From Roseateles puraquae (GTDB taxonomy: Bacteria > Pseudomonadota > Gammaproteobacteria > Burkholderiales > Burkholderiaceae_C): a DNA stretch of 64,000 bases. The stretch is taken from NCBI RefSeq assembly GCF_002205845.1, contig NZ_NISI01000003.1:124001-188000 (forward strand), in the 5' to 3' direction. A model generated the notes under the pieces. It was not told where the DNA came from and did not search any database. It was given only the letters and a program-made list of their open reading frames with translations. The stretch's first letter is position 1. Each line of letters starts with the position of its first letter. Below, piece by piece: positions 1-10,005 of this stretch. The translations under genes and the position numbers were made by a program.

Positions 1-479
1 ACGCCGATGCCGGCCAGGTGCTTGACGGCCCGTTCGGCTTCCTTCTCGTAGCTGGCGCGCAGGTGGAAGACCCAGGGCTGCACCGGGTCGCGCAGGCTGG
101 CCGCGCCGGTGGCCGGGGCGATCAGCGGCAGCTTGTTCTCCTTGAGGGCCGGCAACATGGCCTCGGTCGGGCCGGTGCCGCGGCTGAGGATCAGGGCCAG
201 CACGCCTTGCGATGCCAGTGCCTTGGCGCCTGCCACGGCCAGCGCAGGTTGGTACTTGTCGTCCTGGGTCACCAGCTCGATGGTCTGGCCCTTGATGCCG
301 CCCTGGGCATTGATGGCGTCGAAATAGAGCTTGGCGCCGTCGGCGCTCTCCTGCACGAGACCGGCCACCGGGCCCGAGAAGCCGGCCACCATGCCAATGC
401 GCAAAGAGCCCTGAGCCCAGGCGCCACTCGAACCGATGCAGGCAGCGAACAATGCCGCCAGGCCAACCCAACGCTTCAC
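1..479 (-). CDS. ABC transporter substrate-binding protein, branched-chain amino acid type (partial)
   Basis: The reading frame starts with GTG at 479-477 behind GGAG and runs off the left edge of the window, so only about 159 N-terminal residues are present. A signal peptide of about 22 residues ends in GAWA. It is followed by RIGMVAGFSGPVA, the usual opening of LivK-like periplasmic binding proteins of ABC amino-acid or amide uptake systems, then by GGIKGQ and the SRGTGPTEA segment. Family knowledge says such proteins capture ligand in the periplasm and hand it to an inner-membrane permease. The ligand cannot be read from this fragment. The gene is divergent from the histidine kinase starting at 672, so a sensor-partner role is possible but unproven. 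Confidence 0.85.
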   Translation of the reverse strand, partial: MKRWVGLAALFAACIGSSGAWAQGSLRIGMVAGFSGPVAGLVQESADGAKLYFDAINAQGGIKGQTIELVTQDDKYQPALAVAGAKALASQGVLALILSRGTGPTEAMLPALKENKLPLIAPATGAASLRDPVQPWVFHLRASYEKEAERAVKHLAGIG

Positions 480-671
480 TGTTTTTCTCCAGACCTAGCG
501 CCCCACGGCGCGTTACAGGCGGCGGATTGTGGGGCCAGCCCCCCGGGCCTCGGGGGGGCTTGATCCCCGGGAAAAACCCGGCCCACCGGGTGTCTGAATG
601 CGCATTTCCACCGCTTTTCACGGCCCTACACTCCGGCGGCGCACCCGCACGATCTGAGCGCTAGGCAAGCC

Positions 672-2296
<1,625 letters not shown>

Positions 2297-2303
<7 letters not shown>

Positions 2304-2494
2304 GACGCGGCAGACGCGGGCGCTGCGACGCTGGCGGCAGAAGCTGCGGGCTCGACGGGCGCCGATGCCGCGGTGTCGTGGCCGCCAGCCACGTCATGCT
2401 TCTCGCCGGTCAGGTCGATGTTGCCGCCGCTCTTGGTGAGGATGAACAGGGCCAGGGCGGCAAAGGCGATGAAACCGACGACCAACTTCCACAT
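2297..2494 (-). CDS. Small single-pass membrane protein, unknown function
   Basis: This 65-residue protein has one hydrophobic helix at about residues 4-20 (LVVGFIAFAALALFILT), a short polar stretch, and an Ala/Ser/Pro-rich tail. A good ribosome site, GGAGATCCCC, precedes ATG at 2494. The tail is compositionally simple and gives no family clue. The gene is convergent with the histidine kinase and overlaps its stop by 7 nt. The codon bias matches the neighbours and the start is well placed, so I accept it as a real gene, but I do not recognise it. Confidence 0.6.
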
Positions 2495-2549
2495 GAGGGG
2501 ATCTCCACAGATTGAAACTGTGGCGGATTGTGGAAGCGAAGGCTGACGC

Positions 2550-4043
2550 TCAACTGAAGGCGAACGCGCCCTGGCCGCCGGGCGTGCTGTAGGTCAGCGC
2601 GTGGGTGCTGGCGGCGAAATCCACCTGCAGCTCGGCCCAGTCGCCGCCCTGCGACCAGCGCAGGTGCAGGGCAGCGTCGCTGCTGTCCAGCAGCGTGAAC
2701 TCACCCTGGAAGGCGGCGTGCTGGTTGCGCAGGCGGATCAGCTCGATCAGCCGCCGCACCACCGGCCGCTCGCAATCGCGGGCGATCTCGTCCTCGGTGT
2801 AGTAGTGGCGGTTGATGTCCCGGCCGACCTGGCTGCGGCCGAGCAGGTCCATGTCGTTGTGGCCGGCGAGCAGGCCAACGTAGTAGACCTGGGGCACACC
2901 CGGCAGGAAAAACTGGATGGCGCGTGCCAGCAAATAGGCCGTCTCGTCACGCCCCATGGCGTCGAAGAAGGTGCAGTTGACCTGGTAGAGGTCGAGATTG
3001 CTCGCGGCCGCGCCGGTGGCCTTGCGGCTCTGGCCCTGGCTGGCGGCGTGGATGCGCTCCACCAGTTCGTCGAGCTCCTGCGGCGGCACGAGGCCTGGGT
3101 GGGCGGCGCGGTCGCTCGCATCGGCACCGATGTCGATGATGCCGATGCCGTCGTGGGTGTCGAGCACCGTCAGCGCGTTCTTCGGCCGGATGGCCACCCA
3201 GCGCTTGAGGGCCGTCGCCGTGCGGAAGTTGAACGCATGCAGCACCAGCGGTGGCAGCGCGAAGTCATACACCCAGTCCACGCGCGCAGCGATCTCGATC
3301 TGGCGCTGGTAGTAGGAGTGGATCTCCACCAGCACCTCGATGCCCAGCGCCCTCGCCTCCTGCGCGAACTCGGCGATGAACTCGAAGGTCTCGGGCATCA
3401 TGAAGCAGCTGTCGCCGGCCTTCTTGATCGCATAGCCGACCGCATCCAGTCGCACCATGCGGATGCCGTTGTCGGCAAAGGTGCGCAGGATGCCGGACAG
3501 GTACGCACGGCCCTGCGGGTGGTGAACGGCGATGTCGATCTGAGCGGCCGTGAAGGTCGTCCACAGAATGCGGCGCTCGCCGTTCTTGAGCGTGGCGTAG
3601 GTCAGCGGCAAGCCGGGTCGCGGGCGGTAGACGGCCAGCAGGTCGCGCTCGCTCGCGCCCTGCGGAAAGACGGCATCCAGCGTCAGGAAGAGACCCGCAT
3701 AGGGCGACGCCTCGCCCTTCTCGGAGTAGTCGAGGAACTGCGGCGACTCGCTGGACATGTGATTGACGATGACGTCGGCCATCACGTCCACCACCTCGGT
3801 CAGCGACTTGATGTCGGCCCAGCCGCCCAGGCGGGGGTCGACCTGGGTGTGGTCGATGGGGTCGAAGCCGGCATCGGCGCCGTCGATCGCGTGGAAGAAC
3901 GGCAGCAGGTGCACGCCGCCGAACACGCCCGCCAGCGGCGCGCCCGGCTCGGACACCAGGCGCTTGAGGCGCGCCAGGTCGGCACCGTCGCGCTGGCCTC
4001 CCAGGCGATCGACGTAGGTGATGAGCTGAACTTGATTCTTCAT
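2550..4043 (-). CDS. Sucrose phosphorylase (GH13 family)
   Basis: This 497-residue enzyme matches the usual length of sucrose phosphorylases, which convert sucrose and phosphate to glucose-1-phosphate and fructose in the cytoplasm. It opens with QVQLITYVDRLGG and has FGGVHLLPFF, both typical of the family. The GH13 catalytic residues can be placed: nucleophile Asp200 in VRLDAVGY, acid/base Glu240 in VLVEIHSYY, and the transition-state Asp298 in LDTHDGIG. I chose ATG at 4043, behind GGAGAAATCGAC, because it overlaps the stop of the upstream transporter gene as ATGA. An in-frame upstream ATG at 4076 lies inside that gene. It is the last gene of the LacI-controlled sucrose operon. Other GH13_18 phosphorylases, for example on glucosylglycerate or sucrose-6-phosphate, are possible, but the neighbours favour sucrose. 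Confidence 0.9.
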   Translation of the reverse strand: MKNQVQLITYVDRLGGQRDGADLARLKRLVSEPGAPLAGVFGGVHLLPFFHAIDGADAGFDPIDHTQVDPRLGGWADIKSLTEVVDVMADVIVNHMSSESPQFLDYSEKGEASPYAGLFLTLDAVFPQGASERDLLAVYRPRPGLPLTYATLKNGERRILWTTFTAAQIDIAVHHPQGRAYLSGILRTFADNGIRMVRLDAVGYAIKKAGDSCFMMPETFEFIAEFAQEARALGIEVLVEIHSYYQRQIEIAARVDWVYDFALPPLVLHAFNFRTATALKRWVAIRPKNALTVLDTHDGIGIIDIGADASDRAAHPGLVPPQELDELVERIHAASQGQSRKATGAAASNLDLYQVNCTFFDAMGRDETAYLLARAIQFFLPGVPQVYYVGLLAGHNDMDLLGRSQVGRDINRHYYTEDEIARDCERPVVRRLIELIRLRNQHAAFQGEFTLLDSSDAALHLRWSQGGDWAELQVDFAASTHALTYSTPGGQGAFAFS

Positions 4044-5344
4044 GTCGATTTCTCCGTGCGCACGCGCAACACGCACACCGCGGCCAAGGCCAGCAGCACG
4101 CCGGCCAAGCGGATGACGTTCTCAGGGCGGCCGCCGAGCAGGCTGTCGTAGAACAACGGCAGGGTCACGGCCTGGATGAGCATCGGGATCACGATGAACA
4201 TGTTGAAGATGCCCATGTAGACCCCGGCACGCTCCGGCGGGATGCTGCCGGCCAGCAGCACATACGGATTGCCCATGATGGAACCCCAGGCCAGGCCGAT
4301 GCCCACCATCGGCAGGAAGAGCAGCCAGCCCTCGCTGCGGATGCCCGGCAGCGCCCACATGCCCACTGCCGCCGCGAGCAGTGCAAACGCATGCACCCAT
4401 TTCGCCCCCAGCCGCTTGGTGAAGGGCACCATCGCAAACGCCGCCACGAAGGCCACCGCGTTGTAGAAGCCGCCGACCTGGCCGTTGAGCAGCGCTGCAT
4501 CCCGAAAGCCCGGGCTGTGCGGGTCGTCGGTGCCGAACACGGTCGCGGCCAGCGTGGGCACGATGTAGATCCAGTAGCACATCATTCCGTACCACTGGAA
4601 GAGCGCCATCCACCACAGCCGCCGCATCGTGGGCGGCATCTCACGCACGGCGCTCCAGATCTCGGCCAGCGCTGGCGTCAGGCCTCGGGGCAAGGCACGC
4701 AGGCGGGCCAGCTCCTGCGCCGGCAACGGCAGCTCGGGCACCTTGCGCACCGACCACCACACCGTGGTGAACGACAGCAGCGCACCGACGATGAAGGCCA
4801 GCGTGGTGACGACCGGGATACCGTTGGCCCCGAGCGCGTCCTTGTTCATGCCGAAGAACACCAGCAGGCTGGGCGTGAGGTAGGCCAGGGTCTGCGCCAA
4901 CCCGGTGAACGAGGCCTGGGTCAGGAAGCCGGACGCATGCTGCTCCTCCCGCAGCCGGTCGCTGACATAGGCGCGGTAGGGCTCCATGGTCACGTTGTTG
5001 GCAGCGTCCAGGATCCACAGCAACCCCGCCGCGAACCACAGCGCCGGGCTGAACGGCATGGCCAGCAGGCCGAGCGAGCACAACAGCGCGCCGATCAGGA
5101 AGTACGGTGTGCGCCGACCCCAGCGGTGGGTCGTGCGGTCGCTCAGCGCACCGACGATGGGCTGCACCAGCAAGCCGGTGATGGGGCCGGCGAGCCACAG
5201 GTAGGGCAGGTCTTTGCCCTCGGCGCCGAGCATCTGGTAGATCGGGCTCATGTTGGCCTGCTGCAGGCCGAAGCTGAACTGGATGCCCAGGAAGCCGACG
5301 TTCATGTTCACGATCTGCGTGAACGAGAGATGGGGCTTGTTCAT
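4040..5344 (-). CDS. MFS sugar:proton symporter, sucrose-transporter type
   Basis: This is a 434-residue integral membrane protein with about 12 hydrophobic segments. The loop 2-3 signature [14 protein letters not shown] matches the SUC/SLC45 and GPH-like sucrose symporters rather than generic sugar MFS proteins. Next comes [18 protein letters not shown], a stretch typical of this group. It probably brings sucrose across the inner membrane with protons. The ATG at 5344 overlaps the stop of the PfkB kinase gene, and its own stop overlaps the start of the sucrose phosphorylase gene, so the three genes are translationally coupled. The substrate assignment rests on the family resemblance plus the flanking phosphorylase and fructokinase. 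Confidence 0.88.
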   Translation of the reverse strand: MNKPHLSFTQIVNMNVGFLGIQFSFGLQQANMSPIYQMLGAEGKDLPYLWLAGPITGLLVQPIVGALSDRTTHRWGRRTPYFLIGALLCSLGLLAMPFSPALWFAAGLLWILDAANNVTMEPYRAYVSDRLREEQHASGFLTQASFTGLAQTLAYLTPSLLVFFGMNKDALGANGIPVVTTLAFIVGALLSFTTVWWSVRKVPELPLPAQELARLRALPRGLTPALAEIWSAVREMPPTMRRLWWMALFQWYGMMCYWIYIVPTLAATVFGTDDPHSPGFRDAALLNGQVGGFYNAVAFVAAFAMVPFTKRLGAKWVHAFALLAAAVGMWALPGIRSEGWLLFLPMVGIGLAWGSIMGNPYVLLAGSIPPERAGVYMGIFNMFIVIPMLIQAVTLPLFYDSLLGGRPENVIRLAGVLLALAAVCVLRVRTEKST

Positions 5345-6240
5345 GCGTGAGCCTCTTCCGCGGGCAAGGCATGGAGCGCCTCGCGCCAGGGCGTGAGCCT
5401 GACAGGGTCGAGCGGCAGGGGGCCACGGACGCCGCAGATCATCGCGGCATAGCGGTTGGCAAGCGCGAGCGTGTCAGGCAGCTGGCGCCGCAGGGCCAGG
5501 CCCGCCAGCAGCATGGCCGTGAAGGCATCGCCCGCGCCGACGGTGTCGACCAGGGCCGGTTGCGGTACGCCCACCCCGCTCGACACGAGCTGCCCCTGCT
5601 CGCCATACATCGCATAGCCGGCTTCGCCGCGCGTGATCACGACACACTGCAGGGCGAAGCGGGCCATCAACCCGGCAAGGTCGGCCTCAAACCAGGCCTG
5701 CAGGCGATCGAGTTCGTCCTCGTTGATCTTGACCCAGTCGGCCAGCATCAGCGATTCGGCGGCCAGGGCCGGTGTATCGGTGCCCGGTCGCAGGTTCAGG
5801 TCGAGCAGCCGCAACCCCGGCGCACGCTTGACCGCGGCCCGGATTGCCGCGCGGGACGGCGCATGACGCTGCGCGAGGCTGCCGAAGTAGACGATGCCGG
5901 CCGCCGGGCCAGCCGGTGCTTCGAGATGGTCCCAGGCCGCGTCGGCATGGATCTCGAAGCGATGCCCGCCGCCCGCCGACTCATGCACGCTGACGCGGCC
6001 GGTGGCATGCCGGGCATCGCGCTGGATGCCCGCCACGTCCAAACCGAAGCGCACCGCGCTGTCGAGCACGAGGCGGCCGGCGGCATCGCCTTCACCGATG
6101 CGACTGATGAAGCGCACCGGCGCGCGCAGGGCCGCCAGCGAGCGCGCCACATTGAAGGGCGCGCCGCCCGCGACGTGGCCGTCGTGGAACTCGTCCACGA
6201 GGGCCTCGCCGATCACATGGACGAGGCTGGGCATGGCCAC
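5341..6240 (-). CDS. PfkB-family carbohydrate kinase, probable fructokinase
   Basis: This 299-residue ribokinase/PfkB-family sugar kinase has GGAPFNVARSLAAL near residue 25 (PfkB signature 1) and DTVGAGDAF at 232-240 (signature 2), with catalytic Asp238. In this operon it would phosphorylate the fructose released by sucrose phosphorolysis, giving fructose-6-phosphate. The annotated start is GTG at 6240. An ATG two codons later (6234) is equally plausible because neither has a strong ribosome site. The gene begins 5 nt after the TonB-receptor stop and ends in an ATGA overlap with the transporter gene. The sugar specificity is an inference from context, since other PfkB kinases share these motifs. 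Confidence 0.88.
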   Translation of the reverse strand: MAMPSLVHVIGEALVDEFHDGHVAGGAPFNVARSLAALRAPVRFISRIGEGDAAGRLVLDSAVRFGLDVAGIQRDARHATGRVSVHESAGGGHRFEIHADAAWDHLEAPAGPAAGIVYFGSLAQRHAPSRAAIRAAVKRAPGLRLLDLNLRPGTDTPALAAESLMLADWVKINEDELDRLQAWFEADLAGLMARFALQCVVITRGEAGYAMYGEQGQLVSSGVGVPQPALVDTVGAGDAFTAMLLAGLALRRQLPDTLALANRYAAMICGVRGPLPLDPVRLTPWREALHALPAEEAHA

Positions 6241-6245
6241 GCGCT

Positions 6246-8564
6246 TCAGAAGTTGTAGCGCAGGCTGGCCTTGACGGTGCGGCCCGTGTAGGCGCGCGCG
6301 GCACCCCGGCCATCATTGCTCTCGGTGTAGGCGATCTCGTTGAAGAGGTTGTTCGCGGCCAGCGTGAGCGTGGCCTTGGGCGTGAGGCTGTAGCTGACGA
6401 AGGCATTGACCACCGTGTAGGCCGGCAGCGTGATGGTCAGCGGACCGGTCGGGCCGTCGTCCTGGCTCTTGGTGGTGCCGACGATGCCGACACCAGCGGT
6501 CAGCTCGTCGCTGAAGCTCAGCGTGGGCGTGAGCTGGTAGACGATCTTGGCCTGGCGCTTGGGCGCACGGCCATCGGCCTGCTTGGCATCGGTGTAGGTC
6601 AGGCCGCCGAGCAGGCTCACCAGGCCGAAGCGCGCCGAGCCTTCCAGCTCCAGGCCCTTGCTGCGGTAGCTGTTGGCCTTGGCGACGATGGGCGTGGTGG
6701 TCACGTCCACGTTGACTTCGTCGGTCTTGGCATCGAACAGCGTGGCGAACAGGCTGTAGCCGTTGCCGCGAACCTTGACGCCGATCTCCGTCTGCTTGAC
6801 CTTGTTGACCGGGATGGTCGTGCTCTTGCCGTTGACGAGGTTGGGGTTGTTGAAGAAGGTGATGCGGTCGGCGTTGTAGGCGGCGCCATCCGAATAGCGG
6901 GCGAACACCGACAGGTCCTTGTTCAGCTCGTAGTTGCCGCCCAGGGAGTAGGAGGTCCGGCCGAAGTCGTAGTCGATGACGTTGGGCTTGGTCAGGTCGT
7001 AGGCGACGCCGGCGTTGGACTGGTAGTAGTTGCCGCTGGCCTTGTTGTTGTCGCGGCGCAGGCTGACGTCGCCCGAGAAGGCGCCGGAGTCCAGGTTCAG
7101 CACCAGGTAGGGCGCATTGGTCGTGTACTTGCTGTCCTGGAAGTTGCTGCAGCAGCCACCGAAGCCGGGCGCGCCGTTGGTGACGCCGGGCACGTTGAGC
7201 ACGCGAGCACCGCTTTGATCGGCCGAGAGCGAATACTGGTTGAAGTTCCAGGTCAGGTCGAGCTTCTGCACCGAGGTGTAGAGGCCGGCGACAGCGCTCA
7301 AACGGTTACCGGCGCCAAGGTCGAAGTCACGCGAGAACTTCAGGTCGTTGGCCAGCAGCCCGGCGTCATCGACCTTGGTGTTGAACACGACCGCGGTGAA
7401 CTTGTTGCCGGTGTACACCTTGCCGGCGTCCGCACCCGTGGCGATGGTGGTGCCGGCCGGCGCGGCAGAGACGTCGTCACCCGGGAAGATGCCGATGAAG
7501 CGGCCGCTGTTCTTGCTCCAGCTGAACTTGTTCTGCAGGCGGAAGCCCCCGCCGGCATCCAGGCTCACGTCGGCACCGAAGGCGTCGCTCTTGGCCGACA
7601 GGCCGTCACGGATGTTGCTGAGCGCGCGGCCGTTGGTGTTGGTCAGCGTGTTGTCCAGCGGCCAGCCGGCGTTGTAGAAGGCGGTGCGGCGCGGGTCCAG
7701 GCCCGGGATCTCTTGAATGCTGCCATTCACGTAGCGCACCGGTGTGGGCATGAAGGTGGGCGTGTGGTCGTCCAGGTGCTTGAAGCTGAAGCGGAAGTAG
7801 TCCTTGCCCGAGAGTTCAAACGTGACGTTGCCGCGGATCTGGCCGCCGCTCTCCGCACCATCGGCCCCCTTGCGGCCGCCGTCGCCCACCCGGTAGAAGC
7901 CGCCGATGAAGAAGCGGGTCTTGGGTGCCAGCCGACCGCCGTAGCCGTAGTCGACGCGGGTCTGGTCGAAGTCCAGGCCCTTGGTCAGCTGGATGCTGCC
8001 GCCCTGCTCGATGCCGGTCTTGCTGATGAAGTTGATGATGCCGCCCGGGGCGCCCGTGGCCAGCGTGGACGCCGAGCCGCCGCGCACGACTTCCAGCCGC
8101 TCGAAGGCAGCGTCAGCCCGCATCCAGGTGTCAGGCGTCGCGAAGGCGATGTCGCCGAACTGCAGCACGGGCAGGCCATCTTCCTGGAACTGGATGTAGC
8201 GCGCGCCCCCGGCGGAGACCGGAATGCCGCGCACCGCGACGTTGGCATTGGACTCGCCGCCGCTGGCCTCGGCCCGGATGCCGGGCACGGCGCGGAGCAC
8301 GTCGGTGGCGCTGGCGGCGGTCACCGCCGTGACACCCTCGCTCTCGATGGTCGAGATGGCGACGCTGCTGCGCATCTTGGACTTCGCGGTGGAAGTGCCG
8401 GTCACGACGACGGCATCGAGCTTGAGGCCGTCGGACTTGTCGGCCGGTGCGGCGGCCTCCTGGGCCTGCGCGCCCGCGCTCAGCAGCGCGACGGCGGCTG
8501 CCGCGAGTGCGTGATGGCGAAAGGCGCGCGCGCCGGAATGGATGTGCGAAAGGGAGCGGTCCAT
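6246..8564 (-). CDS. TonB-dependent outer-membrane receptor of the sucrose locus
   Basis: This 772-residue receptor has a signal peptide of about 34 residues ending in GAQAQ. The plug domain follows, with VVVTGTS, VLRAVPGIRAE, NVAVRGIPV and FERLEVVRGG. The long beta-barrel ends in ASLRYNF, with the terminal aromatic residue used for outer-membrane assembly. It should take up sucrose or another oligosaccharide using TonB energy, as known for the sux-type receptors of xanthomonads. It is the first gene after the LacI regulator and the operator/promoter at 8651-8688, and it leads the kinase, transporter and phosphorylase genes. Specificity for sucrose is inferred from the operon only. Confidence 0.9.
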   Translation of the reverse strand: MDRSLSHIHSGARAFRHHALAAAAVALLSAGAQAQEAAAPADKSDGLKLDAVVVTGTSTAKSKMRSSVAISTIESEGVTAVTAASATDVLRAVPGIRAEASGGESNANVAVRGIPVSAGGARYIQFQEDGLPVLQFGDIAFATPDTWMRADAAFERLEVVRGGSASTLATGAPGGIINFISKTGIEQGGSIQLTKGLDFDQTRVDYGYGGRLAPKTRFFIGGFYRVGDGGRKGADGAESGGQIRGNVTFELSGKDYFRFSFKHLDDHTPTFMPTPVRYVNGSIQEIPGLDPRRTAFYNAGWPLDNTLTNTNGRALSNIRDGLSAKSDAFGADVSLDAGGGFRLQNKFSWSKNSGRFIGIFPGDDVSAAPAGTTIATGADAGKVYTGNKFTAVVFNTKVDDAGLLANDLKFSRDFDLGAGNRLSAVAGLYTSVQKLDLTWNFNQYSLSADQSGARVLNVPGVTNGAPGFGGCCSNFQDSKYTTNAPYLVLNLDSGAFSGDVSLRRDNNKASGNYYQSNAGVAYDLTKPNVIDYDFGRTSYSLGGNYELNKDLSVFARYSDGAAYNADRITFFNNPNLVNGKSTTIPVNKVKQTEIGVKVRGNGYSLFATLFDAKTDEVNVDVTTTPIVAKANSYRSKGLELEGSARFGLVSLLGGLTYTDAKQADGRAPKRQAKIVYQLTPTLSFSDELTAGVGIVGTTKSQDDGPTGPLTITLPAYTVVNAFVSYSLTPKATLTLAANNLFNEIAYTESNDGRGAARAYTGRTVKASLRYNF

Positions 8565-8650
8565 GCGTTGTCTCCAGGTTGTCTGTGTTCGGGCCTTCTG
8601 CGAGGCGGTGCGGCTGCTGGACCGCCAGCGCGATCCTTGTCCGTGCCGCC

Positions 8651-8679
8651 ATTCTGCGCAATGCCGGATCGTTTTGCAA
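8651..8679 (-). promoter_or_regulatory. Predicted sigma-70 promoter of the sucrose receptor operon
   Basis: Reading the minus strand, TTGCAA (8679-8674) and CAGAAT (8656-8651) are spaced by exactly 17 bp and each matches four of six consensus bases. The start point would fall about 75-80 bp upstream of the receptor ATG at 8564. The -35 element lies inside the 14-bp palindrome, so a bound repressor would block RNA polymerase. This is a prediction from the sequence only. Confidence 0.5.
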
Positions 8680-8688
8680 TCGATTGCA
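8675..8688. promoter_or_regulatory. LacI-type operator palindrome
   Basis: TGCAATCGATTGCA is a perfect 14-bp palindrome with the central CG typical of LacI/GalR-family operators. It sits between the LacI-family gene and the receptor gene and overlaps the predicted -35 element. It is the most likely binding site of the regulator encoded at 8810-9877, which would then repress the operon in the absence of sugar. Confidence 0.65.
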
Positions 8689-8727
8689 TTTCAGTAGAAG
8701 CCATTAGGCATTGGCGATACAAGGCAC

Positions 8728-8747
8728 TTTTCAAACGCCGTTGAAAA
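8728..8747. promoter_or_regulatory. Second dyad upstream of the sucrose operon
   Basis: The arms TTTTCAA (8728-8734) and TTGAAAA (8741-8747) form a perfect 7-bp inverted repeat around a 6-bp spacer. The centre lies 56 bp from the centre of the main operator. It could be an auxiliary operator or the site of a second regulator. Its sequence differs from the main palindrome, so binding by the same LacI protein is uncertain. Confidence 0.35.
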
Positions 8748-8770
8748 CGATAAACGCGAGCCTGCGTTGC

Positions 8771-8814
8771 CGTGAAGTGACTCGCCGCACCTGGGTGCGG
8801 CGAGCGGCTTCACG
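8771..8814 (-). terminator. Long hairpin at the end of the LacI-family gene
   Basis: An inner perfect stem, CTCGCCGCAC with GTGCGGCGAG around CTGG, is enclosed by an outer 7-bp stem, CGTGAAG with CTTCACG. The outer stem includes the stop codon of the regulator gene. No clear U-run follows on the minus strand, so it may be a weak terminator or an mRNA-stabilising hairpin separating the regulator from the receptor operon. Confidence 0.45.
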
Positions 8815-9877
8815 CGGCAGCGTCCGGCGCGCTTTGGCGCAACTTCAGGTAGACCGGCATGGTGCGTGGCCCGGAACGCTCGCCGCGCAACTGACCGAGC
8901 AACGCCTCCACCAGTTCGGCCCCGGCTTCGGCCACGGGCTGGTGCACGGTGGTCAGCGGCGGGTCACAGTAGGCCGCGAGCGGCATGTCGTCGTAGCCGA
9001 CCAGGGCCACGTCCTCGGGCACGCTGCGGCCGGCAGCCCGTAGGCCCTGGATGGTCAGCAGCGCCAACACATCACTGCAGCAGACCACGGCGTCGAAATC
9101 GCGACGCGCCTGGCAGAACTCCCGCACGATGGCCGTCGCCACGCCCGGCTCGAACGGCGCAGCCAGCTCCAGCGCGGGCTCAGGCTGCAGGCCGGCTTCG
9201 GCCAGCGCCTGCACATAGCCCTGGCGGCGCAGCCAGACCTCGGGCAGGTGGGCGTCACCGATGAACGCGATGCGTCTCTTGCCCAGCGACAGCAGATGGC
9301 GCGCTGCAAGCAGCCCGCCCTGCACGTTGTCGCCACCCACGCTGCAGTAGAGCTGCTGCGGCATCTCGCCCCCCCACACCACCAGCGGCAACTTGCGGGC
9401 GGCCATCTCGTTGAGTTGGTCGTGATGGCGCCACTGGCCGATGAGAATGACACCGATCGCCTTGCCCGAGTCGAACCAGTGTGAGGCCAGGTCCAGGCGC
9501 TCGGCGTCCACACGAGACAGCAGCATGTCGTAGCCGCGGTCGGTCAGCGCGTCAGCGATGGAGCCGACGATGGACAGGAAGAAGGGGTCGGAGATGTGCT
9601 GGCGCGAGGCCGCATCAAAGGGCACGACGACGGCGACCGTCTTGTTCTCCTGCAGCCGCAGGTTGCGGGCACCGAAGTTGATGGAGTAGTTCAGCGACCG
9701 GGCCAGCTCGGCCACGCGCTGCCGCGTCTCGGCATTGACGAGCTCGCTGCCATTGAGGGCGCGCGACACCGTGGACACCGACACGCCCGCCAGGCGCGCG
9801 ATGTCCACCATCTGCAAGCGGCGTTGCTCGCTGGCAGAGCCTGCCGGGGAATCGGAAGAACGTTTCGTTTTGACCAT
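8810..9877 (-). CDS. LacI-family transcriptional regulator of the sucrose locus
   Basis: This 355-residue regulator has an N-terminal helix-turn-helix starting VDIARLAGVSVSTVSRALNG at about residue 24 and hinge sequences typical of LacI/GalR. The periplasmic-binding-protein-like sensor domain contains SDPFFLSIVGSIADAL, VVWGGEMPQ and VALVGYDDMPLAAY. The ATG at 9877 follows GAGGG. It lies immediately upstream of, and in the same direction as, the receptor operon, with a LacI-type palindrome between them. It is therefore the probable local repressor responding to sucrose or one of its products. The ligand is not visible from the sequence. Confidence 0.92.
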   Translation of the reverse strand: MVKTKRSSDSPAGSASEQRRLQMVDIARLAGVSVSTVSRALNGSELVNAETRQRVAELARSLNYSINFGARNLRLQENKTVAVVVPFDAASRQHISDPFFLSIVGSIADALTDRGYDMLLSRVDAERLDLASHWFDSGKAIGVILIGQWRHHDQLNEMAARKLPLVVWGGEMPQQLYCSVGGDNVQGGLLAARHLLSLGKRRIAFIGDAHLPEVWLRRQGYVQALAEAGLQPEPALELAAPFEPGVATAIVREFCQARRDFDAVVCCSDVLALLTIQGLRAAGRSVPEDVALVGYDDMPLAAYCDPPLTTVHQPVAEAGAELVEALLGQLRGERSGPRTMPVYLKLRQSAPDAAA

Positions 9878-9932
9878 CCCTCAAATCGTCGCAGGCCGGG
9901 CAGGCCTCCACAAGCGGGTTACCCGGTGGACG

Positions 9933-9963
9933 AAAACAAGAAGGCCGGCTTGCGCCGGCCTTC
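9933..9963 (-). terminator. Intrinsic terminator after the MHS transporter gene
   Basis: GAAGGCCGGC (9940-9949) and GCCGGCCTTC (9954-9963) form a perfect 10-bp stem with a 4-nt loop. On the minus strand it is followed by TTGTTTT. It lies about 40 nt after the stop of the transporter gene at 10006. Confidence 0.85.
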
Positions 9964-10005
9964 CTTGCAGCTTGCGTGACAGGCAGCAAGCGCCGCCTGC
10001 GGGGG

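Noticed and set aside
2601-4151. 516-codon plus-strand frame opposite the sucrose phosphorylase
   Set aside because: It is antisense to a gene with clear catalytic motifs. The His/Ala/Arg/Gln-rich composition is the usual shadow of a high-GC gene. The same applies to the long frames opposite ccoI, clpA, monomeric IDH and the sensor-CheW gene.
8728-8747. Second sucrose-locus dyad considered as an FNR/CRP site
   Set aside because: The arms TTTTCAA/TTGAAAA match neither the TTGAT nor the TGTGA half-site, so no CRP/FNR assignment is justified.
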